A DNA stretch of 64,000 bases from Taudactylus pleione (Eukaryota > Chordata > Amphibia > Anura > Myobatrachidae). A program made the translations under genes and the position numbers. Under the pieces are notes generated by a model that saw nothing but the letters and a program-made list of their open reading frames with translations, was not told the origin of the DNA and made no database searches. Position 1 is the stretch's first letter, and each line of letters starts with the position of its first letter. Positions 55,046-64,000 of this stretch are shown piece after piece. The stretch spans positions 9,851,001-9,915,000 of the forward strand of contig JAUIMM010000040.1 in NCBI GenBank assembly GCA_031769625.1. The letters are read 5' to 3'.

Positions 55046-56636
55046 ATCTAGATACTGGTTGCAAATTGTATTTGAAAATAAAAATAATTTTGTATTACAG
55101 AGAGAATTTTAAATTTACAACCTTCATTATGTGGGGGCAAAGCCTGGCCCAACTCTAAAATGCAGTGTTACTATGATGCTGTATATTAGTATGTGCTTGG
55201 CTGCAAAATAGTCACTTGTGAAAAAAATGCATGTAACTCTAAATGCCTGTATACAGTATGTAGGCTCCAGATTTTGCAAAAATTATAAAATTATTCTGCA
55301 AAAATGGAAAGATATTGTGCAAACATGTCTGTGTGAGATTTTAGTTTGGATTCATGTTATATTGTTTGTCAATGTTTAAAGGTTTTTGAGGATACTTTGG
55401 TATAATGTAATACTTGTTCTAGAATAGGTTTTCTTTATTCCTTCCTCACTACAAATAATTAGTAAGATTTATTTGTATGGATTCTTTACAGTAATTCTTT
55501 GAATGTAGAAACATATGACAAACTGGCAACTACTTTAATAAAATATGTAATTTTCCCTTTTCTAATATTAAAAGCTCTTACTAGGTAAATAATAAAGTTC
55601 TCTATATTAAATCATTTTTTTAAACACAAATTAGAATTTGACATTTGTGCCATCCATTAGGCATTTCATTGGAACTTTTACAAGCTATGGTTTCATTACC
55701 AGAAAAAAAGTTAACATGATTTTCCTATTAATACTGTTAACTTTTTTTAAATGTATTCTAGGTTATCTATAACTTATTTAATCTATTTAATTGCACAAGC
55801 TTGTTAGAACTCTGGAGGTTGTTCTATATGGGGAAACATACATTTCTGCTTAAGTCAATAGACTGGTAGTCAAATTAGGTAACACTTTTTCTGACTGCTT
55901 TTTTTTCCCCAAGATAGTTTCAGGAATAATTTATAATTGTGTTATGTGACACAAAAAATACAACTATGTTCTCTTTCAAACCTGTGTAATTAAACATGAG
56001 TTTTATTTTCTTTATGAAGAATGTGCATTTTTAAATGTAGCTTTAACACTTTTCAGCAGTTATGGCAATTTTACATATGTGAATACACTTACTGTGCAGA
56101 TCTACGATTATCCGATGACTGTGATAGTTCCTGTCAATGTTCTCTATTTGATTGTAAACTCTTGTTGAAAAAGTTTATAATTATTACTGGAATTCAGATC
56201 ATTGATTTAGTGCATGAACACTGTTTTTCTGTTTTAAAAAAAAAGTCAGTAGGGGAAGTAAGATGGCTACTAAAATGTATAGGGTATGGTTATAATAAAA
56301 TTAATTCAGATTTTTTTTTATTTGTCTTGGAATGTTTTTTTTTTTCCTTTTCATTTTCTTAATTTTAGTAATGTAATTCTTCTGTTACCAATACAGTCTG
56401 TTATGCTGGCTATAGACTGCATAATCCGATGGAATGGACATGGGGCAGAGTGATGGTGCAACAATAGCCATTCACTGCAAGATGTACGAGTATGATCTGC
56501 ACTCGCAACATGAAATTAGCTGAACGAGTGTCAGGATAATTTTACATGTTTAATAAAATAAGACTCCAGACTATTTTTCAGCTGTTTGCATGCTGTGAAC
56601 TGTTATCATTCACGGCCATAAACTGAATAATTAATA
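55046..56636. other. Region downstream of znf800, nothing recognised
   Basis: AT-rich with several AATAAA hexamers. ORFs here are incidental. Confidence 0.4.
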
Positions 56637-56978
56637 TTATTATTACCAGTTATTTATATAGCGCACACATATTCCGCAGTGCTGTACAGAGAATATTTGG
56701 CCATTCACATCAGTCCCTGCCCCAGTGGAGCTTACAATCTATATTCCCTATCACATGCTCACACACTTACACACTAGGGTTAATTTGTGTAGGAAGCCAA
56801 TTAACCTACCAGTATATTTTTGGAGTGTGGGAGGAAACTGGAGTACTCGGAGGAAACCCACGCAAGCACAGGGAGAATATACAAACTCCACACAGTTAGG
56901 GCCGTGGTGGGAATCGAACCCACAACCTCAGTGCTGTGAGGCAGTAACGCTAACCATTACACAGTCTGTGCTGCCCAA
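56637..56978 (-). mobile_element. tRNA-derived SINE (V-SINE/mermaid-like), about 340 bp
   Basis: Read on the minus strand, it opens with a pol III A box (TGGTTAGCGTTACTGCC, 56940-56956) and B box (GGTTCGATTCC, 56910-56920). It continues with a conserved central domain containing GGTTTCCTCC and TGGGTTTCC, and a tail rich in GTAAGCTCCACTGGGGCAGG. This layout is typical of V-SINE/mermaid-type SINEs of fish and amphibians. The tail text is one I associate with frog genomes. Confidence 0.75.
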
Positions 56979-57424
56979 TAATCGGTTGTTTTATCATCTG
57001 AACAATTGAAAGTTTCTCTTAACAACAAGGTTCCATGAAAATCTTGCATGTTAATTATGTGAGTTTTCTGGGTAGGAAAACCACACTTGTTTTTGCCTAC
57101 ATCTTATAAAGGTGCAAGGTGTTGTTGCCATAATTACCAAATAATATGCACAGCAACATATTGAAACCTCTATCTTAATTGAATCTGGTCCTACAGATGT
57201 GTCCTCCTCTTGCTGCAGTTGCGCCACACAGCCCTTCTCAGTGCGCGAGGTCCCGTCTGACTCTGCTTGCGCCAAGTGACTTTTCATCTTTTTCACCTGA
57301 AAATGCATCTTAACTGCAAAGAGATGCCACAAACCACTTCATGAGACTGCACTAATTAATTTGATATGCGACACTTGCATATCTGTGTGGTACTAAATCT
57401 GTATTTAAAGTGATACGATGCAGT
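56979..57424. other. Intergenic sequence, nothing recognised
   Basis: No repeat or gene was identified. Confidence 0.35.
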
Positions 57425-57805
57425 GGCCGGACTCTGTATGATTTACCGACGGCCGAATGGCCGGCGGTTCAAATCCCAGCAACAGTGAAAATCTCGATCG
57501 TCGAAAGGGAAGTATTGACTAACCTATTCTACCCCCTAACCCTCCCTTAGGGGTGCCTATACCTAACCCCCCCCTTCCCCGCTGCCTAAACCTAAGTCCC
57601 CCCCGGGAACCCTAAACCCAACCCTAATCCAATCCCCCAACCCCCCCCCCCCAGCTGTCTGTGCCCGGCTTCACTCGGTAAGCCGGGTGTTGGGCTTCCA
57701 GTGTAAGAAAAATGACAGGCGTTGGGATTTCGTCGCCTGTCCTTTAACCCTTGCTGGGATTAGACAGTCTGGAAGCCATCCTTCGGCTTCCCGAATGCTT
57801 CCCGC
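57425..57805 (+). repeat. Dispersed repeat rich in CCTAACC, copy 3
   Basis: It starts TGTATGATTTACCGACGGCC, contains CCCTAACCCTCCC-type text and a C13 run near 57645, and ends GGCTTCCCGAATGCTTCCCG. Same orientation as 33150-33562. Confidence 0.55.
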
Positions 57806-58072
57806 AGTGGCCACAGCTTTCTTCCACGCAAAAGTCCATTGTGCTTTGTAAACAGATTGAGTGGAGCACCGATATACAAGTGTCACATTAAATTCAGCAC
57901 ATTGTGAAGCGGTTTGTCACATCCATTTGCAACTAAAATGCATTTTCGGGCAAAAAGACAATAGGCACAAGTTGCTCCGAGCAGAACCTATCGGCTCACT
58001 TGCACTAGGCTTCTTGCCGTGCATGGCATATTGAGGCTAGTTGTGTGTGGACACATCTGGTGTTATATACAG

Positions 58073-58235
58073 CAGAGGTTACCAAACGCAGCCATTACAG
58101 TCCATATTTTAAGGATATCCATGCTTGTGTCCAGATGATTAACTCATATTGACTGAGGTACTAATTAAGTCACCTGTGCTCAAGCATGTATATCCTTAAA
58201 ATGTGGACTGTAATGGAGGAGTTTGGGAACCTCTG
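58073..58235. mobile_element. hAT-type MITE, 163 bp, with perfect 8-bp target duplication
   Basis: The ends CAGAGGTTACCAAACG and AGTTTGGGAACCTCTG are inverted repeats. ATATACAG flanks both sides exactly (58065-58072 and 58236-58243). Inside, ATATTTTAAGGATATCCATG has a complementary partner CATGTATATCCTTAAAAT, so the whole element folds back. Confidence 0.9.
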
Positions 58236-58262
58236 ATATACAGGATAGGTAAATATATATGT

Positions 58263-58943
58263 ATATAAACCAATGAGCCATAACATTAAAACCACTGACA
58301 AGTGATGTGAATAACATTATATTGTTACAATGCCACATATCAAGTGGTGGGGTATATTAGGCAGCAAGTGAAGTCAGTTCTTGAAGTTAATATGGTTCAA
58401 GCAGGAAAACTGGACAATTGTAAAGATCTGAGTGACTTTGACAAGGACCAAATTGTGATGGCTAGATGACTGGGTCAGATCATCTCCAGATCTTTTGGGA
58501 TGTTCCCGGTATGCAGTGGTTTAAATTTTCCAAAAGTGGCCCAAGGAAGGACAACCAATCTACCTGCAACATGGTCATGTGGGCTCATTGATGCTCGTGG
58601 GAAGTGAAGGCAAGCCTGTCTAGTCATGTAGCACAAAATGCTGAAAAAGTTAATGTTGGCTATGATAGAAAGGTGTCAGAACACACAGTGCATTGCAGCT
58701 TGCTGCGTAGCCACAGACCAGTAGAATGCCCATGCTGACCCCGGTCCACAGATGAATGTACTTTGAGAGTCAGAACTGAACCATGGAGTAATGGAAGAAG
58801 GTGGCCTGGTCTGATGAATCTCATTTTCATTTACATCATGTGGATGGCCAGGTGCATGTGAGTGGTTTACCTGGTGAATAGATGGAACTAAGTTGCACTA
58901 TGGGAAGATGGTAGGTCGGCAGAAGGAGTGTTCTACTGAAGGG
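58263..58943 (+). pseudogene. Tc1/mariner-type transposase remnant
   Basis: It opens with AATGAGCCATAACATTAAAA, a 5' sequence common to a widespread Tc1-like family. Broken frames read MARxLGQIISRS, GCSRYAVV-like and KWPKEGQPIYLQHGHVGSL, then GYDRKVSEHTVHCSLLRSHR, NWTMEWKKVAWSDES-like and HHVDGQVHVSGLPGE. The Asp in WSDES is the first catalytic residue of the DDE triad. The second half is missing. A MITE abuts it on the right. Confidence 0.65.
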
Positions 58944-59107
58944 GTTTATTTACTAAAGTGCGGGTTTTTAGAAGTGGAGTTGTTGCCCATAGCATCCAAT
59001 TAGATTCTAGCAATTATCTTCTAGAAGGTACTAGATAAATGTTAAGTAGTCTGGTTACTTTGGGCAACATCTCCACTTCTAAAACCCCCAGTTAGTAAAT
59101 ATACCCC
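58940..59107. mobile_element. Foldback MITE with GGGTTTATTTACTAAAG ends
   Basis: The left end GGGGTTTATTTACTAAAG and inverted right end TTAGTAAATATACCCC enclose complementary arms (TTAGAAGTGGAG and CTCCACTTCTAA). It is related to 1979-2309. Confidence 0.6.
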
Positions 59108-59750
59108 TGGGAGCGCTGACAGATATATATATCTGATTTACTTGATTGTAATGATGAACATGCAGCAAAAAAAGAGAAATTGAATATCTTAGATTTCTTG
59201 ATAAATAAAAGGACATAAAAAGAAATAACAATGATAAAAAGATGAGTGGGGACATGTAGCAAACCAAGTGCTATGAACTGCAAAAAACTAAATTTATATT
59301 TGTTAACAAATCTAGTACTGATTAATACAGAATAAAGCAGTAAAAAGAGTATTTAGCAATAATGTTGCTGACACTAATTAACACAAGAATGTTAACAATA
59401 TATCACAATCAGCTTCTAAAATCAATTTGTCGCCTTGTATAAAAGATGTAGAAATATTTTATGATAAATATAAGGAAGCCTACTACGGCTCAACGTTCTA
59501 GTTAAAAATGTATATAAAGCATTGAGTGATCTCTGGGTGGTTAAATTGTAATTCTGGTAACACATGCTGTATAAGTTCAGAGTGCTTTTGTAGCTTGAAT
59601 CAATCAATGTAAATATACTCCTGGACCTGGTTAGTCCTCGCAGCACTTGTATATAGGTAATATAAACACTTGTTTCAGGCTCTTTCAGATTCTTCTGGCT
59701 CCTCCCACTCTGCTCCAACCTTCCAATTGATGTCCACAATGGCAGGGTTA
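59108..59750. other. Intergenic sequence, nothing recognised
   Basis: AT-rich and noncoding as far as I can see. Confidence 0.35.
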
Positions 59751-60290
59751 GGTGCAGCCCTTCTCTGGGCACAGCTGGAAAGAAAATAATCATTCCAGAA
59801 GATGAAGAAAGGGAACTAGCGGAATTGTCGAAATGTATGGCCAAATGAGGATTCGCACTAACTAAAGAAGTGAAGCATACCATTACAAAGTATGCGACTG
59901 AGCACAACATTTGTAATCCCTTCACCAACAACAGTCCAGGAGAAGACTGGTTCCAAAATTTTAAGAAGCATCATGATTTGACAGTGAAGAACCAGACGCA
60001 TTACAACAAGCTAGAAGAGATGCCACAGATGACCTATTCATTATCTACAGCTTTTATGATCTGGTCAGACTTGGAAAGGTGGAAAGACTTCTAACAGATG
60101 ATCCAGAACTTATTACAATCTTGATGAGACTTCTTTCTCACTTGTCCCATCAATAACAAAAGTTGTGGCACCCAGAGGTAAACCAGTTCATCATATAACA
60201 CAAAGTTCTGGAAGAGAGAACACAACTTTAGTAGGTTGTATTAGTGCAGGTGGAAATATCTTGCTACTGCTGATTTGTTTTTCAAGCCAA
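59751..60290 (+). pseudogene. pogo/Tigger-like (DDE_1) transposase remnant
   Basis: Broken frames read KIIIPEDEERELAELSKCMA, then GEDWFQNFKKHHDLTVKNQ, which resembles the CENP-B-type HTH segment (G-x-DWxxxF-x-KRH). Next comes DETSFSLVPSITKVVAPRGK, as in the NVDETGL region of the DDE_1 domain, and TTLVGCISAGGN, as in the TLVxCxNAxGN that follows. One frameshift (about 60095) and a stop (near 59846) interrupt it. Copy C is inserted just downstream. Confidence 0.6.
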
Positions 60291-60345
60291 TAATCTGTGG
60301 TCATCATTGAAAGGCTCAGAAAGTGATGGTATGGTAAAAGGAATG

Positions 60346-61432
60346 TTTTCTACTTCAGAGTCCATAGGGTATCCACAGGATACCTTGGGGTATAGGTGTG
60401 ACGACAGTCATCGGGCACCATAGAGTTAAGCTTTCAGCCTCCCAGGATGCACTAGGGTCCCCCTCCTATACCCCGCCCCCAAGCCAAGGCACCTCATTTT
60501 CGTTTGGTGCCTGGCTGGAGTCGGGTGCACCTGTTGGAGTGGGGGGCTAGAAGAGCCCCTGAAGCTTTTTCTTCATGCAGCTGTGGCTGCACATCTGGAT
60601 GAACAGCATGGACAGTCAGTCCTGACGTCCATGCTGTCTTCCCTACACCCCCGCCGGTACCAGAACGCCGGTACCAATCCAGGGATGCTGGTGAGCATCT
60701 GGGGTCACAGCTAGCGGTGACCCCAGATGTTACGGACCATGGCCGGATTCAAGGGGGACAGCAGGTAAGCAGCGGGGTCCCGCGGTGGGTCCCCGCTGTT
60801 ACATGGTCCAGAGTCCCCAGGCAGGGGGCTCCCTGGGGACTGGCTGCAGCGTGGAGCCAGGTACTGAACCTGCGCTTCCACTACCCCCTGGGACAGCGGA
60901 CCGCAGCAGAGCAGTAGCGCTGCGGCGTCCTGGGGGTTAAATGCATGCCAGGGGAGCGCGCCTTCCCTGTTTCACAGCCGGCGCCTCCCCCGCTGCACAC
61001 AGCCCTCTCTGCACACTGCCGACTGGTCCTGTAACAGCGCTCCTCCCCCAGGCCAGCCTCCTCTCTGCTCCTCGGCGGCCATCTTTCCAACACATGGTGA
61101 ACGCTGCTGGAAGCGCTGGACGGAAGCATCGTGGTCTGGGTCCCCCCGCGTACCTCTCCTCCGATTTGGGTCAGGTCTGTGTATGCTGCGCTGTGTCCTA
61201 CCAGGCCCTGTGTCTGCGTAGTTGAGTGATCAGCGCTGTTAGTGCAGGAATTGATTTTTCTTTGCATTGTATGTGACTGTGCTAGCGCTGCTGCCTGTAA
61301 CTTTTCTTCTAACTGTCAGCTTTATTACTGTCCCTGTCCTTTCTGCTAAGCCCTTGCGGTGCGGTGCTGCAGGGTGGTGTCTCGCCTATTTAATATATAA
61401 TTGGTGAGAGGGGTCACATACCTGGTGCCATC
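60346..61432 (+). repeat. Copy C left inverted terminal repeat and leader
   Basis: The repeat keeps GGTATCCACAGGATACC. The CRE palindrome is mutated (TGACGACA). The leader aligns with 6995-7926 with small deletions. Confidence 0.8.
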
Positions 61433-62886
61433 ATGTCTGAAAGTGATTTTCCTCTCCGCCTACAGTGTACTACGTGTAAGGTACCGTTAGCGGAGGGGGA
61501 GGGTAGCGCGGAGGGCCTCTGTCGGCAGTGTTTGTCTATGGCGCGGCCTATTACGGTTACAGCACCGGTACAGGAGCCGCCCTGGGCTTGTTTCGCTCAG
61601 GCGCTTACAACCTTAGTGGGCCAGTTAGCTCCGCAGCCCGCGTTTACGCCAATGGGTTTATCCCAGCAGTCAGTGGTGTCGTCACCCATGCAGGGTTTCC
61701 CACGACAATTGGTGGTACCCCACAGTCTCCCTATTTCCCAGCTCCCAGTTTCTCAGGAGCCGTCGTGGGTTAACTCCCTGGCGAGTTCTGTACAGCACTT
61801 GTCGGATGTGTTGCAAGGGAAGTCTGTGATGCGGCCACATAAACGGCCGGTGGCGTCTCTGTCGGCTCCTTATGAGGATGACGAGGGGACGTCTGATGAT
61901 GGGGAGATTCTGGATCCTTACGATCAGGAACCTCTCCATACTAATGACGCTGACGCTAAGTCCAAGGTATATATTCCTGGACTTATTCGGGCAGTCCGCA
62001 CAGCCTTGGTGATTGAGGACGAAGTTCCCCCAGCGGCTAAATCCAAGTATGCCTTTTTTAAAGATCTGAAGGGCGATGCCACAGTCTTTCCTCTTTCGGG
62101 TCAGTTAGTGGACCATTTAGAGGAGGCGTGGAAACAGCCTGGCAAAAGATACCAGCCACAGAGGCGCCTGGCAGTGGCTTATCCGTTCGCGGATAATTAT
62201 TTTGCAAAGTGGGAATCCCCTCCACAGGTGGATTCTCACGTGACCCGTCTTGTCCGTAGCGCCACATTGCCGATGCCATCCATGTCCTCCCTTAAGGATG
62301 CTACGGACCGCAAGGTGGAGATCTGCCTGAAGTCCGCTTATTCCCTTGCAGGGGGGGCAGCACGACCGGTTATGGCCATTTGCTGGGTTGCCAGAGCGAT
62401 GGAGCACTGGGCGGATTCATTAGAGGCGTCTTTTGATTCCAACTGTCCGGCCGAACAGGCGGAGTTGATTGGTAATCTCCATGATTCGGCCACTTATATC
62501 AACGAGGCGGCCTTAGACATTAGTACTCTAGAATTTCTTCAGCAGCGGTGGCTGCTCGTCGCACCTTGTGGCTGCGATCCTGGAAGGCGGACGCAGATTC
62601 CAAGAAGGGTTTGGAGGCGTTGCCATTTACCGGAGAAGTTCTCTTCGGTCCGGATCTGGACAAGATTGTGGCCACGCTGGCGGCAGCCAAATCTGCTTGT
62701 CTCCCGTCGGCCGCTGCTTCTTCTGGTTCTGGACCATCGTCCTTTCAGTCTTATAGGGCCCAGGGCAGGCCCAAACCACAGTCTTTTCCTCGACAGGCTG
62801 GCCCTAAGAAATAGGCCAAGCCCCGGAAGCAGGCATGGAGTACCAGACGTCCGGCCCCAAAGACAGATGACAAGCCTGCGGCCTGA
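61433..62886 (+). pseudogene. DIRS copy C ORF1 (Gag-like), frameshifted
   Basis: ATG 61433 opens the same protein as A and B, with the CTTC and CRQC knuckle and QEPPWA. A 7-bp deletion at about 62530 (GGTGTCT of copy B, 23619-23625) shifts translation into the RT frame, so one continuous ORF runs to 63397. In the original frame an additional stop occurs at 62812 (AAATAG, where A and B have AAATCG). The fusion is a mutation and not a gene design. Confidence 0.85.
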
Positions 62887-64000
62887 CGGTCCGGGCCTCC
62901 CTTTGGGGGATCCCAAGGTGGGAGGCCGCCTGCTGCAGTTCGCCCAGTGTTGGTCAGTCACTACGACAGACACTTGGGTTCTCGAGGTGGTCTCCCACGG
63001 GTACGCCCTCTCTTTCCGGCACAGACCCCCGGCTCGATTCTTCACCACGGGTCTACCATCAGACCAGAACAAGGCTACGGAGCTGCGGAAGGTATTGCAC
63101 ACTATGCTCCAGGCTGGAGTTATAGTGCCTGTTCCATTCTTCCAGAGGGGCCAGGGTTTCTATTCAAATCTTAACTTGGTACGGAAACCCAATTGGTCGT
63201 ATCGTCCAATTCTCAACCTCAAAGCTCTCAACAAGTCTTTGCGGGTACCGAAGTTTCGGATGGAGACACTACGGTCCATCATTCTGGCGCTGGAACCTGG
63301 GGACTACATGGTGTCATTGGACATACAGGACGCTTACCTGCATGTACAGGTTTGCAATCCGCAGCGACCACTTCCAGTTTCGGGCGTTACCTTTTGACCT
63401 GGCGACAGCACCATGTGTGTTCACCAAGGTGATGGCAGTCATGGCGGCTTCTCTGCGGCTGCAGGGAGTCCGCATGTTGCCGTACTTGGACGACCTTTCA
63501 TTGGTGGCGGTATCTCCAGAGCTCCTTCTACGCCACTTGACCTGACCATTGCGCTACTGCACGGCTGGCTAATCAACTGGCAGAAGTCCACTCTAATCCC
63601 ATCTCGGCGGATTCTGCACCTCGGAGCCTTATTGGACTTGGAACAGCAAAGGATCTTCGTGACGGGGGAAAAGATCTCTGCTTTACAGTCGAGGGTGCGC
63701 AGTTGTCTGCACAGCCGCCGGGTGTCTCTACACTCGGCGATGAGGTTACTGGGCTCCATGGTGTCGATGTTCGACATGGTGGAATATGCCCAGTTTCACT
63801 CCAGACCTCTGCAGCACCTGATCCTGTCCAAGTGGAACGGGCTGCCTCAGTCTCTGAAGTCTCAGACGATTGTGCTCACCCCGGAGGTTCGCCTGTCCCT
63901 TGCCTGGTGGTTACAGACGTCCCATCTCAGCAAGGGACATCCGTTCTGGGTTCCAAATTGGGTCCTGTTGACAACGGACGCCAGTCTTCGGGGCTGGGGA
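62867..64000 (+). pseudogene. DIRS copy C RT / RNase H, frameshifted, incomplete
   Basis: ATG 62867 overlaps the ORF1 stop by 20 nt as in A and B. RT motifs SLDIQDAYLHV and MLPYLDDLSLVA are present. A net 29-bp deletion at about 63345 removes the segment after the catalytic Asp. A one-base loss near 63539 and a 6-bp loss near 63560 add further damage. The window ends at the first RNase H motif. Confidence 0.85.

Larger units (their letters stand above)
60346..64000 (+). mobile_element. DIRS-like element, copy C (cut by the window end)
   Basis: It is the same subfamily as A and B, with a left terminal repeat at 60346-60503, leader, ORF1 and RT. It is a little more diverged than A is from B. 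The sequence ends in the RNase H start (LLTTDASLRGWG), so YR, ICR and right end lie beyond the window. Confidence 0.9.

Noticed and set aside
56910..56956. A tRNA gene on the minus strand
   Set aside because: A and B boxes are present but there is no cloverleaf, and they continue into a SINE body.
61433..63397. A Gag-RT fusion ORF in copy C
   Set aside because: A 7-bp deletion relative to A and B shifts ORF1 into the RT frame, and a further 29-bp deletion ends it. Neither is conserved.
1..64000. CRISPR arrays, prophage or bacterial operons
   Set aside because: No spaced identical repeats with variable spacers and no bacterial gene organisation are present. Split exons and eukaryotic transposons dominate.

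Overview
The window looks like vertebrate nuclear DNA, most likely from an amphibian and probably a frog with a large, repeat-rich genome. Three things point that way: a split single-copy vertebrate gene (znf800) whose introns run to tens of kilobases, DIRS-type tyrosine-recombinase retrotransposons, and V-SINE-like, Tc1-like, Tigger-like, hAT-like and L1/Tx1-like repeats. A lungfish, salamander or ray-finned fish cannot be excluded from sequence alone.

Host gene. znf800 lies on the + strand and fills most of the window. Its first coding exon is at 19-130 (ATG at 70), followed by exons at 28229-28324 and 36657-36800 and a large last exon at 51762-53431 that carries six of its seven zinc fingers. 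All splice sites are GT/AG, and every coding intron falls after the first base of a codon. The joined protein is 656 residues, close to the length I recall for the mammalian orthologue. The first intron is about 28 kb, the second 8.3 kb and the third 15 kb.

Repeats. Six DIRS-like elements, called A to F here, are present, all in the same orientation as znf800. A (6837-12771) and B (21433-27379) are nearly identical, almost full-length young copies. C (60346 to the window end) belongs to the same subfamily. D (15113-20491), E (38587-44266) and F (38277-38586 plus 44267-48690) are older and more diverged. E sits inside F, and A sits inside an older inverted-repeat element. A, B, E and F show the DIRS hallmark: inverted terminal repeats plus an internal complementary region that joins the complements of both ends. 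A and B carry complementary lesions: A has a broken RNase H and an intact recombinase, and B the reverse.

Smaller elements include two 'hairpin-ladder' elements (31516-32064 and 48910-49426) built almost entirely of consecutive stem-loops. Their paired arms differ between copies in a compensatory way, and each has an exact 3-bp target duplication. There are also two 5S rRNA-like sequences inside DIRS element E, hAT-type MITEs with 8-bp duplications, a 30-bp x 8 minisatellite, a tRNA-derived SINE, and Tc1-like, Tigger-like and L1-like remnants.

I see no bacterial features, CRISPR arrays, functional tRNA genes or viral genes. The most unusual things are the hairpin-ladder family, the 5S-like insertions inside a DIRS ORF1, and the end structure and ORF-overlap arrangement of the young DIRS subfamily.
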